This document shows positions 24,971 through 33,145 of a stretch of DNA of 64,000 bases, piece after piece. Under the pieces are notes generated by a model that worked only from the letters and a program-made list of their open reading frames with translations, was not told the origin of the DNA and made no database searches. Within the stretch, counting starts at the first letter, position 1. The number at the start of each line of letters is the position of its first letter. This DNA is from Oscillospiraceae bacterium (lineage in GTDB: Bacteria; Bacillota; Clostridia; Oscillospirales; Acutalibacteraceae). The position numbers and the translations under genes were made by a program. The DNA lies in contig SVPE01000003.1 in NCBI GenBank assembly GCA_015066015.1, positions 120,996 to 184,995 on the forward strand, written 5' to 3'.

Positions 24971-25425
24971 GAATGCAGAATGCAGAGCGGAGAATGAATG
25001 CAAAATGCAAAGTGCAGAATGCAAAATTGCGGTCGCGGATTGGCTTGTGTCTGCTTTTACGTTTGTGCCGCGTAATGTATTCGGTTGTGACGGATAGCTT
25101 CGATAATTGTACTCCATCCGTCTTTGCCTTCGGCAAAGCCTGAATACACTTTAATTATATATTTCGCCTACCCGCCTGTCAATCCTTTTTGAATATCCTC
25201 TCCCGTGGGAGAATTTATAATTTACTCATTTTCATTTGCATCAAATCTATCTTTGCGGGAATTGATTTTAATAATAGTAATAACCGACCCGCGACCACAA
25301 TTTTGCATTTTGCATTTTGCACTTTGCATTCATTAAACCCCGCGACATCAATTTTGCATTTTGCACTTTGCATTCATTAACTCCCGCGACCGCAATTGTG
25401 AATTTTGAATTGTGCATTGTGAATT
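24971..25425 (-). mobile_element. MITE-like mini-element, copy 2, with extended heptamer arms
   Basis: The core at 25031-25296 has ends GGTCGCGG/CCGCGACC and is nearly identical to copy 1 (266 bp). The left arm is (TGCAAAA/TGCAGAA)n at 24971-25028. The right arm has three heptamer blocks broken by CCCGCGAC remnants up to 25425, as if several element ends were stacked. It also carries the perfect promoter at 25154-25182, here pointing into the 3' end of the transporter gene (antisense). Confidence 0.75.
25154..25182 (-). promoter_or_regulatory. Perfect SigA promoter inside mini-element copy 2
   Basis: Minus strand TTGACA (25177-25182), 17-nt spacer, TATAAT (25154-25159). It is directed antisense to the transporter gene. 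Confidence 0.7.
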
Positions 25426-25466
25426 GAAAAATCTCTCCGCACACAAAAGAAAGGTACTGACCAACC

Positions 25467-26249
25467 ATGAAGTACAACTACCACACCCACACCGCACTGT
25501 GTCATCACGCTGTAGGCACAAACGAGGAATATGTTCTTGCCGCAATCAAAGCAGGCTTTGACGAAATCGGCTTTGCTGATCACAGCCCCTGGGATTTCAA
25601 GGACTATGTTTCAAACATGAGAATGGCAAAGGAAGACCTTCCTGCCTACTGCGAAAGCATAAAGGCTCTGCGCGAAAAATACAAGGACAAAATCAGTATA
25701 AAGCTCGGCCTCGAGTGCGAATACTTCCCGAAGTATCTCCCCTGGCTCAAGGATATGATTGCTGAGCACGGGATTGATTTCCTTATCCTCGGACACCATT
25801 TTTCCGTCGACGAGCCTATAAGCAGCTACAACGGCAACCTCTGTGCTCCTCACCAGCTTTACGACTACCGTGACGATATTCTCGAGGCAATGGATACGGG
25901 GCTTTTCTCCTACGTTGCCCATCCCGACATCTTTATGCGCGGTTATCCCGTTTTCGACAACCACTGCAGAAAAATCACAGAGGATATCATCCTTAAATCC
26001 ATCGCTACCGGAGTGCCTCTTGAGTATAATCTGCTCGGCTACAGCCACAGCATCAACGACGGTAAAGAGGGCTACCCCTACCCGGATTTCTGGAAAATGA
26101 TAGGCGAAATGAAGCCTCCCGTCACTATGGGAATCGACGCTCACTACCCCGAGGCTTATCTTGACTCTGAGCTTTATCAGAGAGGTCTCGATGCACTGTC
26201 AGCTCTCGGTCTTTCAATGCAGGAAAAGATAAAAATGCTCGGCGAATAA
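25467..26249 (+). CDS. PHP-family histidinol-phosphatase-like phosphoesterase
   Basis: 260 aa. The PHP metal ligands are in order: HTHTALCHHA (N-terminal H-x-H), 'GFADHSPW' (His), 'GLECEYFP' (Glu), 'ILGHHF' (His), 'YVAHPDIFMRG' (His) and 'GIDAHYPE' (Asp-x-His). This matches HisK-type histidinol-phosphatases (final phosphatase of histidine synthesis) in length and motif order, but no his genes are nearby, so a different phosphoester substrate remains possible. It is monocistronic, with a strong terminator after it. Confidence 0.88.
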   Translation: MKYNYHTHTALCHHAVGTNEEYVLAAIKAGFDEIGFADHSPWDFKDYVSNMRMAKEDLPAYCESIKALREKYKDKISIKLGLECEYFPKYLPWLKDMIAEHGIDFLILGHHFSVDEPISSYNGNLCAPHQLYDYRDDILEAMDTGLFSYVAHPDIFMRGYPVFDNHCRKITEDIILKSIATGVPLEYNLLGYSHSINDGKEGYPYPDFWKMIGEMKPPVTMGIDAHYPEAYLDSELYQRGLDALSALGLSMQEKIKMLGE

Positions 26250-26257
26250 AAAACATA

Positions 26258-26319
26258 CAGTAAAAAAACGTCATTTGTTGCAGCTTTTCTGCAACAGGTG
26301 GCGTCTTATTTTTTTACTG
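26258..26319 (+). terminator. Large palindromic terminator
   Basis: The outer arms CAGTAAAAAAA/TTTTTTTACTG enclose a hairpin TGTTGCAG/CTGCAACA. The T-run ends the PHP gene transcript. Confidence 0.75.
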
Positions 26320-26457
26320 TCCCGATAAAAGTACAACTGAAGATAATGTTTTTCCCCGATGTTGACAAAAGCCGAAATGCATCCTAAAATATTATAGACA
26401 GAACATTTGTTCGAATACGATTATGTTTTGTCGCAAATTTTATCACGGAGGAAAACT

Positions 26458-27297
26458 ATGGATATCAATGCTTTACTTATACATAAAGACCATTATGACG
26501 CGATACGTCTGCTCAATGACGAGGAGGCAGGCATAATCCTTAAAGCGATTTTTGAATACTTTATCAGCGGAACCGAGCCCGAATTTGAGGACAGAGCCCT
26601 GAACATTCTCTTTCTTCAGCTGAAAAAGTTCTGTGACACAAATCGCAAACGCTATGAGGAGGTCTGCAAGAAGAAATCCGAAAACGCCAGAAAGCGATGG
26701 GATGCTTACAAAAAGACCGGGCAGGACCAATCTATGCAAATGCATGCAGCTGAAGGTAAAGAAAAAGAAAATGAAATTTCAAACTCAAGTGAAAAAGAAA
26801 ACCCAAATGAAAACCCAAATGAAAATACAAATGAAAATACAAATGAAAATTCAAATGCAATTTCAAATGTAAAAGAAAATGAAAAAGCTGATCCAAACAC
26901 AAATGTAAGTGTAAACGAAAAATCAGAGGATACTGCCCTGCTTTGTAACAACGGCAGCAATAATTTTCCGGAAAACACATACACACATAAAAAAGCATAC
27001 GGAGAATTCAGCAATGTTTTTCTTTCAGATGAGGAGTATCTGAAGCTTATCGGCAAACACCCTGACGGACGCAAGAAGATAGAATCCCTTTCGGCGTATA
27101 TCAAGGCAACAGGCAAGGTTTACCGCGACCATTATGCTCAGCTTCTCAACTGGCAGTCCTACGAAAGAACAACGCCTGAATACAACACTGCTTCAAAGCC
27201 GAAGCCACCGGGAGAAAGACGCGAGCCGACCTTCGATGTAAGCGAGTTCACCAAAAAGGCGGTAGGTATAAAGTACGTGCCGCCTGAGGACGACTGA
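26458..27297 (+). CDS. DUF6291-like protein of phage/mobile-element replication type, with Asn-rich linker
   Basis: 279 aa from the ATG at 26458 (GGAGGAAAACT upstream). The N-terminal ~95 residues match the pattern 'LLNDEEAGIILKAIFEYFIS...KKSENARKRWDAYKK' seen in DUF6291 proteins of prophages and conjugative elements. A low-complexity linker of N-E-N-x repeats (about 105-165) is encoded by a 12-bp tandem repeat. The C-terminal part 'FLSDEEYLKLIGKHPDGRKK...YYRDHYAQLLNW' type helices resembles the replisome-organiser-associated domain. No other phage gene is adjacent, so it looks like an orphan. A DNA-replication role is inferred from family context only. Confidence 0.7.
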   Translation: MDINALLIHKDHYDAIRLLNDEEAGIILKAIFEYFISGTEPEFEDRALNILFLQLKKFCDTNRKRYEEVCKKKSENARKRWDAYKKTGQDQSMQMHAAEGKEKENEISNSSEKENPNENPNENTNENTNENSNAISNVKENEKADPNTNVSVNEKSEDTALLCNNGSNNFPENTYTHKKAYGEFSNVFLSDEEYLKLIGKHPDGRKKIESLSAYIKATGKVYRDHYAQLLNWQSYERTTPEYNTASKPKPPGERREPTFDVSEFTKKAVGIKYVPPEDD

Positions 27298-27485
27298 CAG
27301 CAGATAAGAGGTTGGTAAAAAAGGGAGTACGAATGACGGCAGCAACAGAAATCAACTTGTTTATTTATCAAAAAATCCACTCTGCGGTAACTCAATTACA
27401 ACATAGTGTTTATTTGCATGTGACCGCAATTCTTCATTCAAAAACTTGCCCGCAATTGTGACTTGTGAATTTACGGGCACTTAGC

Positions 27486-27600
27486 GGGGAGGCGGACGCG
27501 CCGCAGGCGCGTCACACAGAGAAAAACCGCTTCCGTGGGCGGGGAAGAGGTTTTTCTCTGTGACTTTGGCTTTCCCGAAGGAAAACCAAAGCGCCTCCCC
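27486..27600 (+). repeat. Cloverleaf palindrome, copy 2
   Basis: Outer stem GGGGAGGCG/CGCCTCCCC. Arm 1 GACGCGCC/GGCGCGTC, arm 2 CACAGAGAAAAACC/GGTTTTTCTCTGTG, arm 3 CTTTGGCTTTCC/GGAAAACCAAAG. It lies between two convergent genes. The rest of 27300-27485 and 27601-27768 holds no gene, only a remnant of heptamer repeats (27716-27748) next to CCGCGACC. Confidence 0.9.
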
Positions 27601-27715
27601 GCATCTTCCCTTAACCCCACACTCAGCATTTTATAATCAACCCACTTACCGCCACCTCAAAATCAAGTCCGCGGAAACACATTTTCACCAGACCGTTAAT
27701 CCATCCGCGACCACA

Positions 27716-27748
27716 ATTATGCATTCTGCACTCTGCATTCTGCATTTA
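27716..27748 (+). repeat. Heptamer array next to CCGCGACC
   Basis: TGCATTC-type 7-bp units follow CCGCGACCACAATT, the same junction as the right end of the mini-elements at 23131 and 24971. It is a solo end. Confidence 0.65.
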
Positions 27749-27768
27749 AAAACATTCCCCTACAACGC

Positions 27769-27808
27769 AAAAAAAGCCGGGACAACGGTCACCCGTACCC
27801 GGACTTTT
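27769..27808 (-). terminator. Terminator of dapA-dapB
   Basis: Minus strand stem AGTCCGGG..ACGG/CCGT..CCCGGCT followed by seven T. Confidence 0.75.
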
Positions 27809-27926
27809 ATAATTAACTGATTTACCTTTATTTCAAAACCAACTCCGCTCAGTCACACTTTCAGTAAGGTGTTACCTTACCCGCGACCGCAATTCTGCCT
27901 TCCGCATTCAAAAATGCGACCGTGAA

Positions 27927-28667
27927 TTAATCAAGTATATCGTCCATATTGTAAAAGCCTGCTTCCTTTGTAACAAGGAAGTTTGCGGCAGTGAGGGAGC
28001 CCTCTGCAAAGAGTCCGCGGTTTTCAGCCTCGTGCTTTAAGGTTATCACCTGAGAATCAAGAGCGAAAATGATTTCATGGGTGCCTACCTCGTTACCCAT
28101 ACGGATGGAATGAATGCCGATTTCCTTTTTCTCGCGCTTACCGTTTTCGTGTCTGCCGATGTTGTAGGTGCAGTCCTCTTTAACGCTTTTTATACCGTTG
28201 GCAAGAAGGAGTGCTGTGCCGCTGGGTACGTCAAGCTTTCTGTTATGGTGCTTTTCGATTATTTCGATATCTGCCTCAGGAAGTGCCTTGGCGGCAATCT
28301 TTGCAAGGCAGTTAAGAAGCGCAACACCGAAGGACATATTCTGTGAATAGAAAAGTGGAATTGTTGCAGAGGCCTCTTTTATGATATTCATTTCAGCTTC
28401 ATCCTGTCCGGTTGTGGCAATGACAAGGGGGAGCTTTCTTCTGATTGCGTAGTCAGTGATGAGCTTTGTTGCCTTGTGTGATGAAAAGTCGATGATGCAG
28501 TCTGCCTCACCGCTGAAGCTGTTTATATCGGCAAAGTGGAGTGCATCCTCGCTGCCTTCATATTCGAGGCTGCAATATGCGGCAACCTCGTGTCTGTCGC
28601 TGTTTTCAATTATTCCGCAGAGAGTCTGTCCCATCCTGCCTGCGGCTCCGTTAACTATAATCTTCAT
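27927..28667 (-). CDS. dapB: 4-hydroxy-tetrahydrodipicolinate reductase
   Basis: 246 aa. NAD(P)H-dependent reduction step of the diaminopimelate/lysine pathway. The Rossmann start is 'IIVNGAAGRMGQTL'; 'VIATTGQDEAEM' follows. The signature 'EIIEKHHNRKLDVPSGTALLLANGI' has the catalytic His pair and Lys, and 'RMGNEVGTHEIIFAL' is present. It is slightly shorter than the E. coli enzyme, as usual in Clostridia. It follows dapA on the same strand, separated by 153 bp that contain a heptamer array (28787-28816). It is probably co-transcribed under the lysine riboswitch. Confidence 0.95.
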   Translation of the reverse strand: MKIIVNGAAGRMGQTLCGIIENSDRHEVAAYCSLEYEGSEDALHFADINSFSGEADCIIDFSSHKATKLITDYAIRRKLPLVIATTGQDEAEMNIIKEASATIPLFYSQNMSFGVALLNCLAKIAAKALPEADIEIIEKHHNRKLDVPSGTALLLANGIKSVKEDCTYNIGRHENGKREKKEIGIHSIRMGNEVGTHEIIFALDSQVITLKHEAENRGLFAEGSLTAANFLVTKEAGFYNMDDILD

Positions 28668-28786
28668 TTTGGTTATCCTTTCAATAATAGCCGCAGCCCG
28701 AAAAGACCGCGGCGAAGTTGTTTTAAAAGCTCTGAATTGTCGACCTGCACTCCTGAAAAATTATTATCGGAGCGAAGCGACCCTCA

Positions 28787-28816
28787 ATTTTGCATTTTGC
28801 ATTTTGCACTTTGCAT
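28787..28816 (+). repeat. Heptamer array between dapA and dapB
   Basis: Four TTTTGCA-type 7-bp units follow GCGACC. This is a solo end of the mini-element type inside an operon gap. Confidence 0.65.
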
Positions 28817-28820
28817 TTTA

Positions 28821-29711
28821 TTAAACGTTGATACCTGCTTCTCTCATTCTCTGAAGAAGTACTGCCTTGGTTGCGTCCTCCATGGGTGTAAGGGGAAGTC
28901 TTACATAGTCCTCACAGTATCCCATGGCAGCCATTGCAGCCTTTGCGGGGATGGGGTTAACCTCACTGAAGAGTGCCTTTACGAGCGGGAAGAAGTCAAA
29001 CTGCATCTGTGCTGCGCCCTTTACGTCGCCGTCAAGGAACTTGTGGCACATTTCGCTCGTCTCTTTAGGAAGTACGTTTGAAAGAACTGATATTACGCCC
29101 TTGCCGCCTACGGACATAAGAGGAATAATCTGGTCGTCGTTACCTGAGTAAAGGTCAAGCTTGTCGCCGCAAAGAGCCATTGTTTCAACGATTTTGTCAA
29201 TCTGACCGTTTGCTTCCTTGATACCCTGAATCATGGGATGCTCTGCAAGGGCAGCGTATGTAGCAGGCTCAATATTAACACCTGAGCGTGAAGGAACATT
29301 GTAAAGAATGATGGGCTTTGTGCTTGCATCTGCGATAGCAGTATACATTTTGATAAGGCCCTTCTGTGTTGCCTTGTTATAGTAAGGTGTTACAACGAGC
29401 ATTGCGTCGCAGCCCACCTCACAGGCAAATTTTGTAAGGTCAATAGCATATGCTGTATCGTTTGAGCCTGTACCTGCGATAATGGGCACTCTGCCTGCTG
29501 CTCTTTCAACTGAGTATCTGAGCACCTCTCTGTGCTCCTCGTCGGTAAGGGTTGAGCCTTCGCCTGATGTACCTGCAATAACAAGTGCGTCAATACCCTC
29601 TTCAATCTGCCAGTCAATAAGCTTTCCGAATGCCTCGTAATCAACACCGTTTTCGTTAAGAGGTGTGATGAGGGCTGTTGCTGCGCCTGTGAAAATAGGG
29701 GTTCTTTCCAT
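28821..29711 (-). CDS. dapA: 4-hydroxy-tetrahydrodipicolinate synthase
   Basis: 296 aa from the ATG at 29709-29711 (AGAAGGAG upstream). Condenses pyruvate with aspartate semialdehyde, the first committed step to DAP/lysine. TIM-barrel signatures: 'GAATALITPLNENGVDYEAF', 'ALVIAGTSGEGSTLTDEEH', 'VVTPYYNKATQKGLI' (catalytic Tyr), 'YNVPSRSGVNI' and 'IQGIKEANGQIDKI' (Schiff-base Lys). First gene after the lysine riboswitch leader (29772-30060), consistent with feedback control by lysine. Confidence 0.96.
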   Translation of the reverse strand: MERTPIFTGAATALITPLNENGVDYEAFGKLIDWQIEEGIDALVIAGTSGEGSTLTDEEHREVLRYSVERAAGRVPIIAGTGSNDTAYAIDLTKFACEVGCDAMLVVTPYYNKATQKGLIKMYTAIADASTKPIILYNVPSRSGVNIEPATYAALAEHPMIQGIKEANGQIDKIVETMALCGDKLDLYSGNDDQIIPLMSVGGKGVISVLSNVLPKETSEMCHKFLDGDVKGAAQMQFDFFPLVKALFSEVNPIPAKAAMAAMGYCEDYVRLPLTPMEDATKAVLLQRMREAGINV

Positions 29712-29771
29712 AATTATTACTCCTTCTGGTTTTATATTTACCGAAACTTCAATTCCGACACTTAGCACTCA

Positions 29772-29804
29772 ACAAAAACAAACACCCGATTTTGCATCGA
29801 GTGT
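29772..29804 (-). terminator. Riboswitch-controlled terminator upstream of dapA
   Basis: Minus strand stem ACACTCGAT/ATCGGGTGT followed by TTGTTTTTG, about 60 nt before the dapA start and directly after the lysine aptamer and an eight-T tract. Confidence 0.75.
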
Positions 29805-30010
29805 AAAAAAAAGCCTGAGCAGTATATAATTACTGCGTGACAATTATAATAGCACTCCGCAAAACTGCGACAGTCGATGAAATATTATTTCCATCGCCCA
29901 GGATAGCTTTCGCCTGATATCCTTCGGCGGTATCCCCTTTCACACGGACGGACCTTGCGAGAATCCTTAACAGCCCGTGATACTGATGTCAGCCGCGCCT
30001 CTATCTTTAA
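29805..30010 (-). promoter_or_regulatory. Lysine riboswitch (L-box) of dapAB
   Basis: On the minus strand, in L-box order: AGATAGAGGCGCGG, ATCAGTA, AAGGGGATA, GCCGAAGGATA, CTGGGCGATGGAAAT and GACTGTC, which are the conserved lysine-aptamer landmarks. The aptamer spans about 29869-30010. A switching region to 29805 follows, with a weak hairpin (GCAGTA/TACTGC) before eight T. With its position on dapA this fits transcriptional repression by lysine. Confidence 0.9.
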
Positions 30011-30031
30011 TTGAATTATTCGGTTTGTATC

Positions 30032-30060
30032 ATTTTAGCACCATTACACCTCACTGTCAA
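30032..30060 (-). promoter_or_regulatory. SigA promoter of the lysine riboswitch leader
   Basis: Minus strand TTGACA (30055-30060), 17-nt spacer, TAAAAT (30032-30037). Confidence 0.85.
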
Positions 30061-30074
30061 GAGCATTTTGCTTT

Positions 30075-30368
30075 TTATGAGGCATTTTTTTCCAAAATTT
30101 CCCCTGCCCTGACAAAAATATCACCGAGCATTCCGTAAATCGCCTTTTTACCGAGCTTTTCAATGTGCTCGCGCTTTATCAGGGTTTTGTTTCCGCCTGC
30201 TATAATTACTATGCCGTCACTGTTTTCAATGACACTTACCGTTCCGTAGGGTGACATATCCATATTATACTGTGTTTTCTCTTTTACGGTGATTATGCCG
30301 CAAAAAAAGGACATAATGCAGAATATCACCGCAAGGGTAAAAACATACTGTCTGAGAATTTTTTTCAT
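30075..30368 (-). CDS. Small single-pass membrane protein of unknown function
   Basis: 97 aa. One transmembrane segment (about residues 8-28, YVFTLAVIFCIMSFFCGIIT) is followed by an outward soluble part with 'YGTVSVIENSDGIVIIAGGNKTLIKREHIEK'. It is not recognised. It is on the same strand as spoIIP and gpr, but a 510-bp repeat region separates them, so a sporulation link is only a possibility. It ends just before the dapA leader promoter. Confidence 0.65.
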   Translation of the reverse strand: MKKILRQYVFTLAVIFCIMSFFCGIITVKEKTQYNMDMSPYGTVSVIENSDGIVIIAGGNKTLIKREHIEKLGKKAIYGMLGDIFVRAGEILEKNAS

Positions 30369-30425
30369 CTGAACACCGCTTTCAATTCAGGATTTCTGTG
30401 CAGCATGCATTTCTGACTGCGACTG

Positions 30426-30468
30426 CAATTCTGCATTCTGCACTCTGCATTCTGCATTCTGCATTCAA
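30426..30468 (+). repeat. Heptamer array (TGCATTC type)
   Basis: Six tandem 7-bp units of CTGCATT type following GCGACTGCAATT. Same junction type as the mini-element ends. Confidence 0.65.
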
Positions 30469-30502
30469 AAAGCTTTCCCGCAATTGTAAATTACGCCGTA
30501 GC

Positions 30503-30619
30503 GGGGAGGCGGACGCGCCGCAGGCGCGTCACACAGAGAAAAACTGCTTCCCCGCCCACGGAAGCGGTTTTTCTCTGTGCCTTTGGCTTTCCCCGAAAGG
30601 AAAGCCAAAGCGCCTCCCC
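30503..30619 (+). repeat. Cloverleaf palindrome, copy 3
   Basis: Outer GGGGAGGCG/CGCCTCCCC. Arm 1 GACGCGCC/GGCGCGTC (same as copy 2), arm 2 CACAGAGAAAAAC/GTTTTTCTCTGTG, arm 3 CTTTGGCTTTCC/GGAAAGCCAAAG. Closest relative of copy 2. The arm 2 loop reads inverted relative to copy 2. Confidence 0.9.
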
Positions 30620-30640
30620 GCGTCCTCCCCTTCACCCCAG

Positions 30641-30840
30641 AAATCGACAAGTTTTGACTTGTCGATTTTTCATTTATGTCCGCAGGACATAACTTCATTC
30701 AGTGGCACCTCGGACGCTGACTTCATTACGGTTGTTAAGCCGTACTTCATTTAGCGGACAGAAACGAACGAAGTTGCCTTAAGGCAAATGAAGAGACGCT
30801 GTCAATGAAGTGCCCTTCCGGGCAATGAAATCCCTTATGA
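30641..30840 (+). repeat. Chain of hairpins spaced by ACTTCATT, then by AATGAAG
   Basis: Left half: hairpins AAATCGACAA/TTGTCGATTT, ATGTCC/GGACAT, CAG..CTG and ACGG/CCGT are joined by (A)CTTCATT. Right half: TGCC/GGCA and TGCCC/GGGCA are joined by the reverse complement AATGAAG. The entire 200 bp is therefore a global inverted repeat with side arms. It has no gene. It differs from the GGGGAGGC family. Confidence 0.75.
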
Positions 30841-30877
30841 ACATCCGTACCACATTCTGTATTCGGAAGTTCTCCCG

Positions 30878-32014
30878 CTATTGTGAATTCTCAATTACTC
30901 TCCCGATTGCCCTGCCGAGCATTTTCCCCGAATAAACCGCCTCCTCAAGAGTGTTTGCGTCGGTGCCCACCTCGACAAGAAGAGAACAGGGCGTAAGGGA
31001 CATGTTATAGCTTCTCGGACAGAAAAAAACAGGTCGCGTAAGTCCCGGAAACATTGTTTCCATACTCTGCTGAAGCTTCAGGGCAAAGGTGAGATTTTTC
31101 TCCCAGTCGGGAAGATCGGTGATACCGTTGCCCTCCTCCTGACAGCCTGTGATTATCATAACCTGAGCCGCCTTTTTGCCGTCAATTACTGCCGTGGGCT
31201 TGGTTTTTACGCCCTCATCGTTCTGTATGGCATCTCTGTGAAGGTCAATTGTTATCTGAACTGAGGGGTATTTCTCAAGAATTTTTTCCGCCCCGTCCAT
31301 AGAGCGGTAATAGGCCCCGGTATAAGGATTATCGTAAACGCTTGTGTCGTGTATCACACCGTAGCCCATCTTTTCTATTTCCTCTTTTACGGCCTTGCCT
31401 ACACGTATCATGTTGAGGTTTTCGTCGCTGCTTCGTGAGAGGAAGCCTTCGGCGTAAAAGCCGCGATCGAGAAGCTGATAGGTTTCCGTTGTATGGGTAT
31501 GGTAAATCAGCACAAGGGGTTTATCATCATAAACAGTGATTTCAGGCTCCTCGGATAGCTTTTTTTCAATGTCTATTTCTGTTTTGTTTGTGTTTTTTAC
31601 CCTGATGTTTCCGAAGGAGTCCGTAACTCCGTCATCGGTAAAGGTGTATTCGTAAATTTCGCCGTCGATTGTTTCACTTTTGCTTTTTTCCTCGGCTTTT
31701 TTCATAATGAGCGTAAGGTCACTGTCGGTGACGGCGAGGTCTTTTTCCCCTTTACCGTCTGAGAGGGTCTGCCTTGCCGCAGCTGTTGTCTGTTGTGTCG
31801 GTGCCTCTGAGATTTTTTTCTGCCCGATTGTGTAAAAGTCCGCTTCCCGGCAGGGAAGATAGCTCCTTGCGGAAATAAGACCTATAAATCCCAGCAACCC
31901 GGCTGCTTCGCTGCTCCACAGTGCGACAGAGCCTGCCAGTATGAATATGACTGCAAGCCTTAAAGCTATTATACCTGCCCTGATTTTACTCTTCAAAATC
32001 CACACCCCTGACAA
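30878..32014 (-). CDS. spoIIP: Stage II sporulation protein P (peptidoglycan hydrolase of engulfment)
   Basis: 378 aa. An N-terminal membrane anchor (about 15-45) is followed by a Gln/Thr-rich linker and the SpoIIP amidase/endopeptidase domain: 'DKPLVLIYHTHTTETY' (zinc His), 'NMIRVGKAVKEEIEKMGYGV', 'HDTSVYDNPYTGAYYRSM', 'QITIDLHRDAI' (His/Asp) and 'SLLVEVGTDANTLEEA' (catalytic Glu). It works with SpoIID/SpoIIM to thin septal peptidoglycan. The start is uncertain: a TTG at 32014, or the TTG at 31996 preceded by AGGGGTG. It follows gpr after 76 bp, the usual gpr-spoIIP order. Confidence 0.93.
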   Translation of the reverse strand: MSGVWILKSKIRAGIIALRLAVIFILAGSVALWSSEAAGLLGFIGLISARSYLPCREADFYTIGQKKISEAPTQQTTAAARQTLSDGKGEKDLAVTDSDLTLIMKKAEEKSKSETIDGEIYEYTFTDDGVTDSFGNIRVKNTNKTEIDIEKKLSEEPEITVYDDKPLVLIYHTHTTETYQLLDRGFYAEGFLSRSSDENLNMIRVGKAVKEEIEKMGYGVIHDTSVYDNPYTGAYYRSMDGAEKILEKYPSVQITIDLHRDAIQNDEGVKTKPTAVIDGKKAAQVMIITGCQEEGNGITDLPDWEKNLTFALKLQQSMETMFPGLTRPVFFCPRSYNMSLTPCSLLVEVGTDANTLEEAVYSGKMLGRAIGRVIENSQ

Positions 32015-32090
32015 CCTACGGCAGGATAATCACCCGTCGCCGTAAGCATAAAGCTTATAAATAAAACTTATTCGGGCGGATAATCAAAAA

Positions 32091-32987
32091 TTACACCGTA
32101 GAAACAATTGCGGTGATGTCCGATGCACTCATATCAGACTGCAGGGCCCGGTTTACCGAAAGAGAGATAAGCCTTGCAGCTCTTTTTACCGTCAGATCAA
32201 TTTCCTTGGGAGTTACCATCATCCCCTTTTCGCTTTGCACAATCCTGCGGCGTTTTTCCTCGGCAAGATCGACTCCGCATTCTTCAATCAGATCGAGAGC
32301 GAGGGTTATTCCGTCAACTACCGTCGGTACACCTATGGCAATCACGGGCACACCGAGAGATTCGCTGTTTATCTCCTTACGTCTGTTGCCTACACCTGAG
32401 CCGGGTGAAACCCCCGTATCGCAAAGCTGCACCGTAGTTCCGAGACGTGAAAGGCTTCTCGAGGCGAGGGCATCAATCACAATCACTGCCGAAGGCTCAA
32501 TTTTACTGACAACACCCTTGAGAATCTCTGCAGTTTCAATGCCCGTATTGCCCAGGACTCCGGGCACAAGCCCCGCAACAGAGCGAAGTCCCGACAGACT
32601 TTCGGGCATACCCGCCTCACCCTTGATGTGCCGTGTGGCAAGCAGATGAGAAATACACTCGGGACCTATTGCATCGGGTGTGATGTCTCTGTTGCCGAGG
32701 CCTGCCACAAGGACGGTGCCGTACTTCGGAATGAGGCTTCTTATTTCGTCTGCAAGAACCTTGCTCCACTGCTCCATGTTGTCTGCGCACCTTTCAAGAC
32801 CGGGAAGCTCTGCAGTGATGTATCTGCCCATTTTTTTACCGATGGCCTTTTCGCCCTTTTCATTTGTGACGGTGATGTGAGTTACCTTAATCCCGTTGCA
32901 CTCTTTTACTGTAAGTTCAATGCCCTCTATACTGCTTTTCGGGACACTTTCGTGTCTTTCAAGGGCAAGGTCTGTTCTGAAATTCAT
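32091..32987 (-). CDS. gpr: Germination protease (spore protease) for small acid-soluble proteins
   Basis: 298 aa. Degrades SASP during germination. Characteristic GPR motifs: 'FRTDLALERHES', 'VLVAGLGNRDITPDAIGP', 'VPGVLGNTGIETAEI', 'VIVIDALASRSLSRLGTTVQ' and 'DTGVSPGSGVGNRRKEI'. It is shorter than the Bacillus protein (~370), as is common in Clostridia. It is divergent from rpsT, a conserved neighbourhood in Firmicutes. Expression in the forespore by SigG would be expected; no clear SigG boxes could be assigned. Confidence 0.95.
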   Translation of the reverse strand: MNFRTDLALERHESVPKSSIEGIELTVKECNGIKVTHITVTNEKGEKAIGKKMGRYITAELPGLERCADNMEQWSKVLADEIRSLIPKYGTVLVAGLGNRDITPDAIGPECISHLLATRHIKGEAGMPESLSGLRSVAGLVPGVLGNTGIETAEILKGVVSKIEPSAVIVIDALASRSLSRLGTTVQLCDTGVSPGSGVGNRRKEINSESLGVPVIAIGVPTVVDGITLALDLIEECGVDLAEEKRRRIVQSEKGMMVTPKEIDLTVKRAARLISLSVNRALQSDMSASDITAIVSTV

Positions 32988-33079
32988 TTTTTTCTCCGTA
33001 ATCTATTGCATTATTTAAAGTTATGTGATATTATTATTGGCGCTTTGAAAAAAAGTATGTCCGAATTTGCAAAAACATC

Positions 33080-33108
33080 TTGCAATTCAATTAAATTTAT
33101 GATATTAT
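33080..33108 (+). promoter_or_regulatory. SigA promoter of rpsT
   Basis: TTGCAA (33080-33085), 17-nt spacer, TATTAT (33103-33108). Confidence 0.75.
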
Positions 33109-33145
33109 ACCTTTTGTATGACGCAACGAAGAGGAGGTGCAAACA

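Noticed and set aside
26706..27116. Hydrophobic Phe/Ser-rich frame opposite the DUF6291-like gene
   Set aside because: Antisense shadow of the Asn/Glu repeat codons, with no ribosome site.
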